Of a stretch of 64,000 nucleotides of DNA, positions 38,529 through 50,770 are shown in pieces. The stretch spans positions 10,750,501 to 10,814,500 of the forward strand of contig CM027377.1 in NCBI GenBank assembly GCA_015680905.1, read 5' to 3'. The notes beneath the pieces are model-generated. The model was not told the origin of the DNA. It made no database searches and was given only the letters and a program-made list of their open reading frames with translations. Source of the DNA: Coptis chinensis. Lineage: Eukaryota > Streptophyta > Magnoliopsida > Ranunculales > Ranunculaceae. The position numbers and the translations under genes are program-made. Every line of letters begins with the position of its first letter. The first letter of the stretch is position 1.

Positions 38529-38626
38529 GACGGAATGTTGAATTCCGTATGGAGGATTTTTGATCGAGACGGAATGTAACATCTCATCTGGTATTTTATA
38601 ATGAGACGGAATGAAACATCCCGTTT
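38529..38626 (+). promoter_or_regulatory. Left cluster of palindromic subterminal sites
   Basis: Three near-palindromic units at 38529-38550, 38567-38589 and 38604-38626. The half-sites are AGACGGAATGT and ACATCCCGTCT, with diverged bases. They are candidate binding sites for the element's own proteins, by analogy with subterminal repeats of other DNA transposons. Confidence 0.6.
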
Positions 38627-39205
38627 GGTGAGTCTAATATTAACAGACGTGAAACAGCCCACTTTCACCTTCTTCCAGCGCCTCCATTTCGATTTTAGAA
38701 ACCTCCATTGCCAAAAAAAAATCGATTTCTTCAATTCCCAATGACTTCTCCACCCCCCCAATGATTCCCCACCTGAAGAGCGTGGTAGATGGTTTGGAAA
38801 TTTCAAATAATCAAAAAAAAAAAAACAAAAAGGATCGTCTTCAAGAACTCAAAATGTGGGCGAGGATGATGAAATTGAACTTGGGTTTAATTTTCCACCG
38901 CGTTGTGAAATCAAGGAACACCCACCATTAGCGTCAACATCAGTCCAACACGTAGCAAATAGAGTGGCGGCGTCTCAAATAAGTTTTTGATTTTTTTTAT
39001 GTTAATTATTATTATTCACGTTAGTTTATATCAAGTTTGTTGTTGTATAATTAGTTTGAATTTGTTGCATTGCGTTAAAAAAATTTGAGTTGAAAATTAT
39101 ATCGTGTTGAATAGTTTGTTGTATTGCGTGTAATATAGGCAATACACCTATGGAAAGTGTGTTGTGCACTTTCAAATGTTATGTCATAGTGGCGTTGTTT
39201 GAAAT

Positions 39206-41166
39206 AAAAAAACGGATCCTAATTTTGTCACGGTTACCAACATTATAGCCGCCACACCATTTGAGAATTTTTTAAATTCAAATTTGGGACAAAATGATCA
39301 AGCATTGTTGTTTGGGATAGTTGAGCGGTGGTGGAAATCTACCCACACATTTCATTTCCCATGGGGTGAGCTTGGGATTACCCCTCTTGATTTCACGATG
39401 CTCACGAGTATCCCAATTGGTTATGGAGATGTCGTTCCTTTTGATGAAAATTTGAAGGTTTTTACTACGGCAATGAGTTTCTTTGAAGGTTTTGATTTGG
39501 TAGAAGATGATGAGGAAGACGGGTTCTTGAGATTATCGACTGAGCAGTTTAAGGGAGGAGCTATAAATATGAGTTGGTTTACTTTGAGATACTTGAATAG
39601 GCTAAAGGAGAAGCCGAAAGACTATCATATTGGTGAGGAGTTGATCCAATAATATGTACGTGCCTTCCTCTTCAACTTTGTTGTTGCGGTATTATTCGGA
39701 TACCTGATAATTTCTTACGTATCGGGTGTATGGTTGTTGTCTCAGATGTAGAGAGGATGTGGGATTATGACTGGGGTCAATCCATCTTGGCGTACCTTTA
39801 CCGTTGGCTAGACCTCGCAGTTGAGATTATACCGGTAAGTCTTATTTATTAAGTTATTGTTTCATCTCATTTATTTATCTAGTTATAAATGTTGACATGT
39901 ATCTAGTTATCTAGTTATATATATAAACATGTCAACATTTATAACTAGATAAATAAATGAGATTGATATTATATTTTATCTATTGATTTAGTATTGGTGG
40001 TACGAATATTTTTGTGTAATACATCCTGTGTTGAAGACGTTGGAAGAGAATGAGACTCATGACCTGATTCCACGTATTCAAGCATGGGGGCTTCATCGTA
40101 GGTGGAGGGGGTATGGGTATCTATCACATAATATTCATAACACTCGTAAACAGATTGAGCTTTTAGGAGCTACCCGAATTTTGTGGCAACCCTGGGCCTC
40201 TTCCTTCATATTTCAGACCCCTTATGCGAATATTCCAGATGTTCCAGAGAACACTGAGTACCGTAAACTATCCTATATGTGTCATAGAGCAAGGTTTCTT
40301 TCTTAGCGGCGAGTGATACTTGTATGGTCAGTAACTGCATGGTACCTTGGGGACAGATGTTGGCGTCAAGTTTCTGGAGAGATTGTTATACCTTACCCAC
40401 CACCCATAGATATGACAGCCTCTGATATTCTTCCTACAACTCTTGCACACTATAGAGCAAACCCAAATGATTGGCCAGACGCAGTAGCTTTCATCTTTAC
40501 GGGAGACTATGACTTGTATTGGAAGAGGGTTGGTCGAGGTCTCTTGATAGGTATTTTATACATGGGCACCAATTTTGAAGGGGTTACTTCCGAAGCATTG
40601 AGGCCTGACATTCATTTCCCAGAAGGAGTGGAGTTGCCACAGTCACAGCCCAGGGTGTTTCATGATATTGAGATGCTGCAAAGAACTCCACAGATATTTG
40701 ATGAGTCTAACCTTTGACACTGGAACATGATTAATTCTCAGGGGCAAGAGATGAGCATACCTATTCCACCAGCAAATGCCGCATTGGTCACAAATTTGTC
40801 AAAACAGTTTAAGCAATTAGCTAGGGTTAGTATGATTTAAATTTATTCATGATTTGTTATTATTATTACTCACTATAACATATAACATGCATTTGTTTTG
40901 TTAAATAGGAGGAAGTAAGGTCGGAGCTCCTTAACTACATCTCTCTCAGTTATGCCATGCGTGCGTCGTTCATGGAGTCTTCTCGTCAAAGTTTTGAGTA
41001 CTTACAACAAGAGCAAAATCGAACTTTGCAACTTCCGAGACGTGTGCAAGAGTTGGAGAATGCTGGAAGTGCCACACCTCAAGCTCAACCTCAACCAGAG
41101 AGGCGACAACGAGTTAGGGCGGAGAGCTCTTCGACCGAGCCTTCTCGTAGGGGGAGTAGGTCTTAG
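39206..41166 (+). pseudogene. Plant mobile domain (PMD, aminotransferase-like) gene, decayed
   Basis: Coding sequence is recognisable from about 39206 (DPNFVTVTN). PMD hallmarks are VERWWKSTHTFHFPWGELGI, LTSIPIGYG, the YDWGQSILAYLYRWLD block, ILVWSVTAWYLGDRCWRQV and ANPNDWPD. Likely introns are 39835-39991 and 40826-40908. The last exon encodes a coiled, arginine/glutamine-rich tail ending PSRRGSRS and TAG (41164-41166). Nonsense codons occur at 39650, 40304 and 40715, and a frameshift lies near 39695. PMD proteins are known both as host silencing factors (MAIL1/MAIN type) and as transposon-borne genes. Here the gene sits inside Harbinger ends, upstream of the transposase and on the same strand. 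Confidence 0.75.
39864..39963. repeat. Perfect 37-bp inverted repeat with 26-nt loop, in a PMD intron
   Basis: The arms 39864-39900 and 39927-39963 are exactly complementary and the loop is 39901-39926. The inverted copy lies inside the first PMD intron. It looks like a foldback (template-switch) duplication. Confidence 0.9.
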
Positions 41167-41267
41167 TAGATATTTTCTTCTAGTTTGTAATAATTGTGCG
41201 CCATTACTTGTAATATGGCTTTTGGGATTGTTGTTTGTAATGACTTCTTTATTAGTAGGTTTATATT

Positions 41268-41438
41268 GATGAGTTTTGGATATAAATATGTCAATAAAAC
41301 AAAAGAGGTTATGGCAAAAAAAATTCATGAATTATAAGTTAGTTTTTTTACAGAGTTTCTGTGTTAGACTTGGGTGTTTTTTAGGATTGTTGTTTATCTT
41401 ATTTAATATTTCCAAAGTATATTAGCAGGTTTTGGATA
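41268..41438 (+). repeat. 3' flank of the PMD gene, duplicated on the far side of element D
   Basis: GTTTTGGATATA, AATATGTCAATAAAACAAA and GGTTATGGCAAAAAAAA, then TTCCAAAGTAT about 140 bp later, recur at 54078-54160. D therefore landed in a pre-existing tandem duplication of about 160 bp. Confidence 0.65.
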
Positions 41439-42937
41439 TAATAAGAGCCCAAAACTGTAGTTTTAACCCCTTAACAATAATACTTTTAGACCAATTATGC
41501 GAGTAATAAATAATAGTTAATGCTGATTATGTGATTTTATGTATTTCAGGCATTGAAGTCAATTATGTGCAGAATTGTGTCACTTTGGCGAGATAAAGGA
41601 ACAAGGGTTGGTTGCTAAGAAGTTCTGTGATTAAAGGCCAAGATTCAAGGAGAAAATGCCTTTGTAAAGCGCGGTCAAAGCTGAAAAGTCAAAGTCAACG
41701 CAGGCAGAAACAGCACACAAAAGTCAACAGAACTTCCGAAGACCGTATATTTGGGCTCAGACCTCAGAATTGGGCCTACCTTATGTCAAAACGACCATCT
41801 TGGAATCAGATTTCCAATGGTCTAAGCTTTGATCCAATCAGAGGAGTATAAGTACACGAAAAGTCTGTAGAAGTCAAATCCAGCTGAAAAGGCCTATGTG
41901 GACTGAAGAAATTGGGTTTTGGGCTCGATTTTCCGGCCCGAAACATGGCTCCTCAGCCTATGCACGAAAATGTGGATCTGGTCTCCTCCATTTCAAGACA
42001 CAAGACTTAACTTTTAAGCATTCTTAGCTTTAGGTAGCAAGTAGCCATTAGAGAATAGTTTAGATCTAGATTTAGTCTCTATTTAATTAATTAGTTTTTT
42101 ATCTTGTTTTAAATTCAGTTATTGAATTATTGTTATTGCTATTCATTAGATCAATAAAGTTAATTAGTTCTTGATAATTTAGTTGCATTTTCATTAAATC
42201 ATTATAGTTTCAATTCATAGATTTAGTTATTTATCATTATTAGTTTCAATTAAATCTAGCAAATTTAGATTTCCATTCGAGTTGAAATAAGCAAAGTTAT
42301 AATCTTTATATCATGTCTTGCTTAAATTTATATATTAATGATAGCATAATGATTCTAGGCTAAATCTCCATTAGAGGAGGTTGAAGAAGCCTTGATGAAG
42401 CTTGATATTTGTTAACTTATAAATCGTCGTGATAATCTATTCAATTCTAGAAAGTAATTAGTTCACCATGAGAATGGGTTTGATTGTTTCACATGCTAGT
42501 GATTATTTGGTAGAGATTGCTATGAATAATTAGGAATTATAATTACCAATTTGTTATGCGAAAGCATTTCGATTTGGATTGCGACATTTCTTTGTTAGTT
42601 GATTAAGTTGAGTTAAGGTGGAATCAATCCCCCCTAATTCCTTATCATAGTATCAATTTAGTATTCCGTAGTCGTATAAAATCATATCTTGTTAGTTAAA
42701 TTTCCATTGTAGTATAAATTTCGTAATACTCTCATTAACTTTGGATAGACCGATAACCTTAGAAAACGATAATACTAAAAAACTATGAGTGGAACGAATT
42801 CTCTATTCCCACTATATTGCTATAGAATCGAGAGTAGAATAATTTTGATAAATTAGACACGAAAATAGTTTTAGTTTTACTTGCGTTTAAGTATCATCAT
42901 TTATTCGTAGGTAAAACTATCATTTTTACCTTTATCA
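41439..42937 (+). mobile_element. 5' LTR of element D
   Basis: 1499 bp, from TAATAAGAGCCC (first bases diverged from TGATAAGAGCC) to CCTTTATCA. The primer site follows directly. Confidence 0.85.
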
Positions 42938-42939
42938 AA

Positions 42940-42952
42940 TGGCGCCGCTGCC
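42940..42952 (+). promoter_or_regulatory. Primer-binding site of element D (tRNA-Asp)
   Basis: TGGCGCCGCTGCC, close to the complement of the 3' end of plant tRNA-Asp, two bases after the LTR end. Confidence 0.8.
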
Positions 42953-43090
42953 ATCTTAGTTCCCTTTAGAATTGTTTTCGTTAGTATAATTAGTCTTTCC
43001 AAAGTTCCATTAAACCCACCCACCCTTGTTTGATTCTAACTGTGGTTGTCTGTTTCAAAACTGAATTTTTCCTCGCAGGAATACACAGAG

Positions 43091-43325
43091 CGCGACCGCG
43101 CCCTTGGTAGGCTAAATTAAAGCGTCACCCGCGCCCAAATCACTGGACATCAGCCAAGGTTGAGGGAGACCCGCGCCCTTGGTAACCAAAGTTCAAGCGC
43201 AACCCGCGCCCAAAACATTGGACATCAGCCAAGGTTAAGCACGACCCGCGCCCTTGGTAGCCAAAGTTCGAAATACGACCAAAAAACACCGGACATCGCC
43301 AAAGTTCAAGTCGACCAGCGCCGCT
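43091..43325 (+). repeat. ~75-bp GC-rich tandem repeats in the D leader
   Basis: Three to four imperfect units marked by ACCCGCGCCCTTGGTA and GGACATCAGCCAAGGTT, with a period of about 75 bp. They are GC-rich in an AT-rich element and lie upstream of gag. Confidence 0.75.
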
Positions 43326-43725
43326 TCCAGGTCTGAACCCGAGGCCCAGCCACTACTCTACGAAAACGACCCGATTTCCACAGGTTAGTTCAAATTTCCA
43401 TTACTTCAAGTTATTCAGTATTTCTAACTCGTTAAATACACTGAGCTCGCATATACAAGACGCTATTCATAAGCGAAGCAAGGAGGCATTTAGGTACTTC
43501 TTCCTTCCACTCCTCGCATCTCCTGTTAGAGGTTCATACTAGCATATCAGGATTGTTTTGAATGTTGTCGTGTTTAGTTAAAATTGGTCTTAGCCTTGCA
43601 TGAGATTAAGGTCAGGTCGAAGAAAAATGCCTAACGTAATCAACCGGTAACGTCAACAAACACGCCTTTCTAGTATACCACTCACTACACCTCTAGCTAA
43701 TATACCACACACAACACCTGAAATA

Positions 43726-45937
43726 ATGGCTGAAGAAAGAGAGTCTCCTCTCTCTGACTTTTACAAAGCCTTTAACAATAGCCCAAAATCTTGCATCGTT
43801 CTATCAGACCCAGTGGGGGATTTCCGAATCCCCCCAAATATATTTAATTTGTTACCCGTTTTTCATGGGTTAGACCATGAAAAACCTTATCAGCACATGC
43901 GTAGGATTGACCAAGTCCTTATTACATTCCACCATCCTACGGTTGGTACTGAACAAATTAAACTGAAGGTGTTTTCTTTCACTTTAGCCGATAAGGCGGC
44001 GTCTTGGTTAACTGCCCAAGCGCTAATTCTGTAGACTCGTGGGCCAAACTTGTTCAACTATTTATGGAACATTTTTACCCACCACTGAAGACCGATGAAA
44101 TGCTTTCCAAGATTCATTTCTTTCGACAGAATTCTCATGAATCTTTTTCAGATGCTTGGAATCATTTCACCGATCTTCTTATAGAGTGCCCACACCATAA
44201 CCTCGCGAAAGACTATTAGTTCGTGCCTTTTTCAAGGGACTGTTACACCACCACAAAGAGGTGCTTGACATAATGAATGGGGGTAGTTTCCTCAGTAAGG
44301 GAGCCTCAGAGGCTTATAAATTTTTAGAAGATCAAACAAAGCGTAATAATAATTGGGGGGTTAGTGACGATATCTCCTGCAACGCTAGTTCTTCTTCAAC
44401 AATTAAGGCTACCAGTATGTTTGAGATGAAACCCGATCCTGAACTTAAAAATTTAATCGAATCTCTAACTAAAAAGGTAGAGGCTATTTCTGTTCAACAA
44501 AAGCCTATTCCCGTCATGAATGTCAACACCAATCCATATAATTTCTGTTTGAGTCTAGAGCATCCCGACTCCTATTGTCCTCTCGCCTATGAACAACAAC
44601 AATCACAACAAGATAATGTTTGTTCCATTAATAGCGAACCTAACGCAGCTTGGCGACAAAACCCCAACTTCGGTTGGCAAAATAATCAACAACCTCCAAG
44701 GTTTAATAACCAAAATGTTATGCCAACAAACAATTACAACCAAGCTCCACCGAGGCAAGGACAAGGACAAGGGAATTATAATAATTATAATGCTAATAGA
44801 GGTATCGTTTCGGTAAATAATAACTATCAAAATCCACCCATTAATAATCAACGTGACATAGTTCCTGTCACACAACCTATAGCTAACACTCCTTCACAAT
44901 CGGATCGTTTTGACGCCTTTATGCAAACCCAACAACAGATTTTACAAGCTATCCAACTTTCGTTACAACAGTTAGCACAAAAGAAAGTACAACCAAAAGG
45001 TGTGTTTCCAGGTCAAGCGATACATAATCCTAAAACAACAAACACAGCCTTTGAGGTAAATGGTAATACTAGTACTGAAAATGCAAACATAAGTGAGCTA
45101 AATGGCATCACCACTCTCCAATCTGGCAGAGTGGTTGATAACGCCGTAACTATGCCTATAGTTACCCCACCAGTAGTCCCTATACCGGATATCGAACTAG
45201 ATACCGAAATGATAACTGAAGATCCTACTCCTGTAGAGGTACCAGTTAAACCGCAACCTAAAAAACAGAAAGCCAAGGTTAAACATCCTGTTGATCCATA
45301 TGCTAAATATAGAGAGAAACCACCATTTCCTCATAAATTAGCTATGTTAAACAAGGATACAAATTTTGACGAGATTAGGAAAGTTTTTAAAAATCTAACG
45401 ATAAACTTACCTTTTCTTGAAGCAATTAAAAAGTTACCTCACCATGCTAAGTTTCTCAAAGAGTTGTGTACTACTAGGCGTAAGACAAAGATTCTTAAAG
45501 ACGCCTTTTTAACTTAACAGTTTCCAACTTTAACGGAACACAATGGAATCGTTAAGTACAAGGACCCTGGTCGTCCTACTATACAATGCACCTTAGGGGA
45601 TATTCACACGACCACTACTTTATTAGACCTGGGGGTGAGTGTTAACTTACTCCCGTATTATTTATATAAACAAATAGGTCTACAGGAGATGCAACCTACA
45701 AAAATGACGTTGCAATTAGCTGATAGGTCTATCAAGTATCCTAAGGGTGTAGTGGAAAATGTGTTGGTTAAGGTTCAGGATTTCTACTATCCTGCGGATT
45801 TTGTTATCCTCGATATAGAAGTCGCTAACGACTCTGTTCTGATCATTTTAGGGCGCCCTTTTCTTAGCAACTACCAACGCGCTTATAAACTGCCGCGATG
45901 GTTCGATATCCTTGTTCTTCGGCTATCTTTCTGTTGA
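43726..45937 (+). pseudogene. gag-protease region of element D
   Basis: Gag blocks: FRIPPNIFNLLPVFHGLDHE, a capsid-like stretch with WAKLVQLFMEHFYPP, an N/Q-rich stretch (GWQNNQQPPRFNNQN) and KFLKELCTTRRKTK before protease. Protease: SVNLLPYYLYKQIGL and ILGRPFLSNYQRAYK. Order and sequence match the Athila gag-protease of element E. It is broken. Confidence 0.8.
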
Positions 45938-46680
45938 GGTTAATGTTTTTAAAATGAGGAAATAATTTCCTGACATGAATATTGATGGAGAGATTAGCAT
46001 GATCGAGAGCTTAGCTCATGATTATTTCAAAACCACGTTTCTGGATGATTAGATGCACAAATTCCTTTCCTTTGGAAGTTCCAACTTCGACGAGAACTCC
46101 CTGGAAGTCGAGAAAGATTTCCTTCGTCTCTTTTGCAACTTTTCATTGCCACCTCGCGAGTCCCACCCTGCCAACATTCCTTCATCCCTTGACACTATGA
46201 TGGAAGATGAATTTTTCACCCTCTATCCCATTGATTCTTTTAACCCACCTATCGAGGAATGTCTTGCATATCTCAAGGCTTCTAATAATCTAGACCTGAG
46301 AGCTCTAGCTGACACTCATTCATCTTCCATCACCAATTTTTCCCACCTTCCACCTTTTCAAAGGAACCGGATCGGAGTTTGTGTTTGATCCTCTTGCTTC
46401 TTCTGTGCTTAATGATTTTCTAAATCCTCTTAATACAGAAATAATTTCCAAAGGAAAGGCACTTGACACCTTCATTTTCAGAATTGAGACAGTTCCCACC
46501 TACACCATGAATGAGTTTTGTGCTAAACCCACATTCTCATTTCTTCCAATCCTTACGTCTAAAATTCATCCGTATCCACCATATCTTCCACAAACATCCA
46601 TTTTCTCACGATCATTCACTTGGACACCCTCTCGTTCAAAGATAAAAAAAGAAGGTGCTTGCGTGGTTACATTCTAGATC
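45938..46680 (+). pseudogene. Unassigned coding-like stretch after protease in element D
   Basis: Readable protein-like sequence without reverse transcriptase motifs, for example DEFFTLYPIDSFNPPIEECL and LPPFQRNRIG. It may be the protease-to-pol linker (compare the acidic linker in E), after which pol has been lost. I cannot assign a function. It is broken. Confidence 0.4.
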
Positions 46681-47916
46681 TATCAAACTTCGTTTCCATT
46701 TCACTAAGTTGCGTCGTAGAAAATCTTGGTGTTTGATTCTGTTTGGGGGTGCATTCCATGTTATTTATTTGTGGAAAGACCCACAACTCTTTAGGTTGTT
46801 GATTTATGGAAAACTGCAGGGTATATATATATATATATATCTAATTATTTGTTAAAGTCTCGAGTATCTGACTATAAACGGCTCATTTTGTTGTTTGGTG
46901 TACTTTCTTATAATTCCATATATTGGTTAGTGCACTATTTAGGTAACCGGGTCCTCCCTATGGAGTGTGTGGCTGTAAGTACCGGATCCTAAGTCTACGT
47001 TTAACATAATTCACATTTTCCACTCTTGCATGTTTTCTCGATTTTTTAGTCATGTTCCTCTATGGTGTGAATTATGTCCTCATTGCTTTTCATTTTTCTT
47101 ATAGTAAACATCATGCATAAAAATTAAAATATTCTAAATCATAAAAATAGTAATTTAGGAAGTCTCGGGAATCTGACTTTAAAAGACCCACATTTCAAAC
47201 AAATTTTCTAAACTCTATTGTCTAAAATTTGTTTGGGGGTGGGCCTTCGTTTTTCCGTCCTTGATTGTTCAACTTTCCATTTGTGTTGTTTAGGCCGTTT
47301 AATTGTATTTCGATTCGGGTGACATTATCTATGAATTTAGATTTCATTTGTTCGCATAACTTACGTCACGCACACACTTTGAGGCATTTTCCATCTTCTT
47401 ATATATCACCCACAGTTGGAATAGAGTGTTTTATGGATCATTAGATTGAAAATTCTCTCTTGATCATTTTCATAGGTCATTTGTAAAAATTGGACCGGTA
47501 ACGAAGCGGCAATTTTAGTTTGAAGTTGCGCGAAAAATCAGCAGATTTTGAAAATTGAATTGGGCTTGGGCCCAAAATCTCGCATGCACGTGCCACGCAC
47601 GTGCGTCCGCTTTCTTCAACCCAAAACAGATCGCAAGTTTTCCCCTTCACCTCCGCCATTAACAAAGCTTATAAACCCTAACCTAAAAAAAAAAAACGTA
47701 AACCCACCCACGCCCAAAGTTAAACCAACTCCAAAAACTCCTCCAAACCTCTCCCACACCATTTCAAACCTTTCCCGCCACCGAAAACATCTAAAAATCC
47801 AAAAAAATTTGCACTGCCACCGCCATCACAGCGCCTCCTCCCATTACTTTTAGTGAGTTTGTTTCAAAACTCTTCTCCCTACCTTATTCAAACCCACAAA
47901 TCCTATCAAAACTTCA
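46681..47916 (+). other. Post-pol-type leader of element D
   Basis: Contains the shared TGTGTGGCTGTAAGTACC block (about 46970), polypurine-like motifs at 46740-46752 and 47230-47242, and an AT microsatellite near 46820-46840. No gene is seen. Its presence without pol shows that D kept the normal tail layout. Confidence 0.6.
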
Positions 47917-49052
47917 ATGGCTCAAAGATGAAGAATTTTGCCGGAACAAGTTTTTTTTGCCCACCACTTTGCACCATTTTACAGTGACGAGATGATTCGT
48001 AGGGATTGGAATCATTTGTGGTATACGACGAGTGATTTTTACCATGAGGATTTGGTCTAACAATTTTATAGGACGAGGGAATTGGTTGGGAATAAGATTT
48101 TTGTGAAGGTGAATAAAGTAAGGAGAGAAGTGGATAGAAATTTGTTGGCGCATATCTTCGGTATGAAGGAAGGATGCACTCTCGTAACTACATTGCAGGA
48201 ATCCCAAGTTAGTGGGATCGAGCCTTTGATGAACGAGACGGTTTTGGAGGGTGGTAAATACAATGCGAGTTCGCATTGTGTTCGCCCGTTTCTCTTTAAC
48301 CAACCAAATTCAGTCAGTAGCTTCGATGGATTGGGAGGAATGTCATTGGAAACGAGAAAGTTAGTGACATCAGTCTGAATTGTCTTCATGTTCTATGGAT
48401 ACTCCAGACGAAGGAATATGGCTTCTGTATCCTCGAGTTTTTTATTACTATGATTAGAGGAGTCGGGAAGAGTATTGCACCCCTATTTTGATAACAAAGA
48501 TTATGATGAGGTTGAAAGCGACTCCGAAGTCTAATCGGATTAGGCTGAAGAGGCACCAAAATCCTACTATTTATACGGAGTGTATCCAAAAAACTTGGAG
48601 GTTGCCTGAAGATAGGGTACCTAGTTGAAGAGGATGAGTCAGAGGATAAGGAGGACACGACATGTTTTGATGTCGATGCCTTGGAGAGATGTACGTCGAA
48701 TGCAGAACACATGTCGGTGCTTCATCGTGGCATACGTTCTCTCAATACTATTTGTGAAGATCTCCGGACTCGGCAAACTACCATCCATCATAACTATGAG
48801 ACTCGTGCACAGCGCGAGGACGAGCGTTGGGAAGAGATGAAGGCCGAGATGGAAGCACAATGCAAGTTCAGAGAAGAAATGCGAGAATGCTTCCCACCCC
48901 ACGGGGGTTCTTCTGAGGAGGAGGCGTCTGTGAGGCTCGAGCGTCGTCGCCGAAGGACGGATGGCTCAGGCCCATCGGGAGGTCAAGGCCCATCCTCATC
49001 TCATGCTCCATCCTCTACCAACAGTGTGTGGTTTAGGGATCTTATGAGTTGA
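47917..49052 (+). pseudogene. Tail ORF1 of element D
   Basis: The ATG aligns with those of A and F. Blocks include FYHEDLV, FVKVNKVRREVDRNLLAHIF, TTLQESQVSGIEPLM and the basic LERRRRRTDGSGPSG end. It is broken in several places. Confidence 0.6.
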
Positions 49053-49714
49053 TGTTGTTTTTTATTTGTTTTTATTAGTTCGGATGTTAATTTTTGTATT
49101 CCGTAGTTAAATTTGAATTCGGTAGTTAATTGTATTTGAATTTTAATTTTAATTTAATTTGGTTCTTTTCAAATTGTGCGTTGATTTTATTGTTAATCCC
49201 ACCTTCCCAAATTTATTCTAGCATGATTTTTATATGATCCTAAATTTTAGAAGTTGTTTTGGAGTGATTGTTGAGAATATTGCCGATATTGGCATACCTA
49301 TGATTAGATGTTGTGGTAGGATGAAATCTAAAAGAGTTAGAAGTTACTATTCTAAATTCAATCTAAAAGATATTAGGTTTGTTTTAGAATCAAGAATATG
49401 GGTTGTTTCTGTTTTCGGTTTTGGAAATTTTTTGTTTTCAGCAATTGCCTTAAAACTTTTTGGCAACTTCCCGATTCGTTTTGGAAACTTAAAACCTATA
49501 TAAACTTCATTCATTCCCCACACAAAACTCACATCTCTCACTTTCATCTCTCACCTTTCACTCCCAATTTTTCCTTCTTTTGCTGCTTCACTTCAAAGAC
49601 TTTCGGAAATCGGAGCGCCAAGGCCGCCTCAATTGAAGCCACCCACACACCCAAAACACTATCAGTCCATTTGCTCTGAAATACCACCAAAAACACCTGT
49701 AAGTCCGATTGCTC

Positions 49715-49770
49715 CTAAGCGCGACCCGCACCCATACAAGGCTTAGGTTGAGCGCACCCCGCGCCCTGAC
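49715..49770 (+). repeat. GC-rich repeat units in the ORF2 leader of D
   Basis: AAGCGCGACCCGCACCC and GAGCGCACCCCGCGCCC, the same motif as the gag leader repeats and the ORF2 leader of copy A. Confidence 0.6.
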
Positions 49771-49849
49771 CTCCGTAGACACGAAAAATTCCGATTTTTT
49801 GTGGGTTATTCAAGGATTGTTTGCAGCTGTTCTAGAGAGTAGTTTTGTG

Positions 49850-50770
49850 ATGACATCTCCTACAGTCATACCTGAACAATCTTTCGGAGACTTGTTGGGA
49901 AGCGAGACTTATGGAGGTTGGTTCCGCGACAGGATCTTGTAGTTAGGATGGCGACATCTACTGGTAAGTGATGATGACTCGTATTCACCTCAGCTTACTG
50001 CATTTTTCTACAATAATATTACTTTCTATTGTAACCAAGATGGAGAACAAAAAAATTCCCTTGCAATTAATGTCAATACAAGGGAATTCAGTAAGTCTTT
50101 GGTAGCGTTAGTTTCGGGATTGCTCTTGCCTGATTCTATGCACACGTGGGGATATATGACCGATAATGCATACCTCTATGACTATACATATTTCCATGAG
50201 TATTATGGGGGAGGAGTGTTTCGTGTGATGGACCAAGGGCGATATAATATAGCCCTTAGTAGCCTGTCCCTAAATGTAGGCACCACCATGTTATTCATCA
50301 TGATGAATATTTTAGGGGAGTGGCAATTTAATTCTGCAAATAGTACCGCTGGTGACATCTTCCTTGCTTTAGCTGAGGGACGTCACCAATATGACATTCC
50401 CCGCATATTAGTGGCTAGTCTAAAGAGAGCCCATAGCATGAGACATAAGTATCTTCTTATGCCTGTTTTGGTTTGCCGCATCATGAACGGTTGTTTACCT
50501 GAATTCTGTACCCAGTTCACGGATTGGAAAAGGGTTGAAGTCATGAGACCCACCAATTGGGTGGTTCGTTCATTTCGAGTTATGACTTGGCCGGGATGGC
50601 AGGTGCAGCCTCATTTGGTTGCCCCTTACATCCCATCAGACATAGTAACACTCGACAGGTTAGCACGTGTTGATGACACCCGACGACGAGTTTGGCAAGT
50701 TATCATGGCATGGCAGGACGCGAAGGAACCTCATCTCTTTAAAGAGGATGAGGAGGAGGATGACGATTAA
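49850..50770 (+). pseudogene. Tail ORF2 of element D (best-preserved copy)
   Basis: About 300 codons. The start is MTSPTVIPEQSFGDL. In order: WFRDRI, SPQLTAFFYNN, VALVSGLLLPD, YDYTYFHEYYGGGVF, SLSLNVGTT, MNILGEWQF, MRHKYLLMPVLVCRIM, VMRPTNWVVRSF, MTWPGWQVQPHLVAP and an acidic DEEEDDD end. No signal peptide, zinc finger or catalytic triad is visible. The pattern of conserved blocks across four copies indicates past protein-level selection. It is near-complete but not intact. Confidence 0.65.

Noticed and set aside
41002-41328. Minus-strand 108-codon frame
   Set aside because: It is antisense to the last PMD exon, which has clear family-like coding features on the + strand.
44603-44875. Minus-strand frame with hydrophobic runs resembling membrane segments
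   Set aside because: It is the reverse of the N/Q-rich part of gag, whose AAT/ATT codons give false hydrophobic runs.
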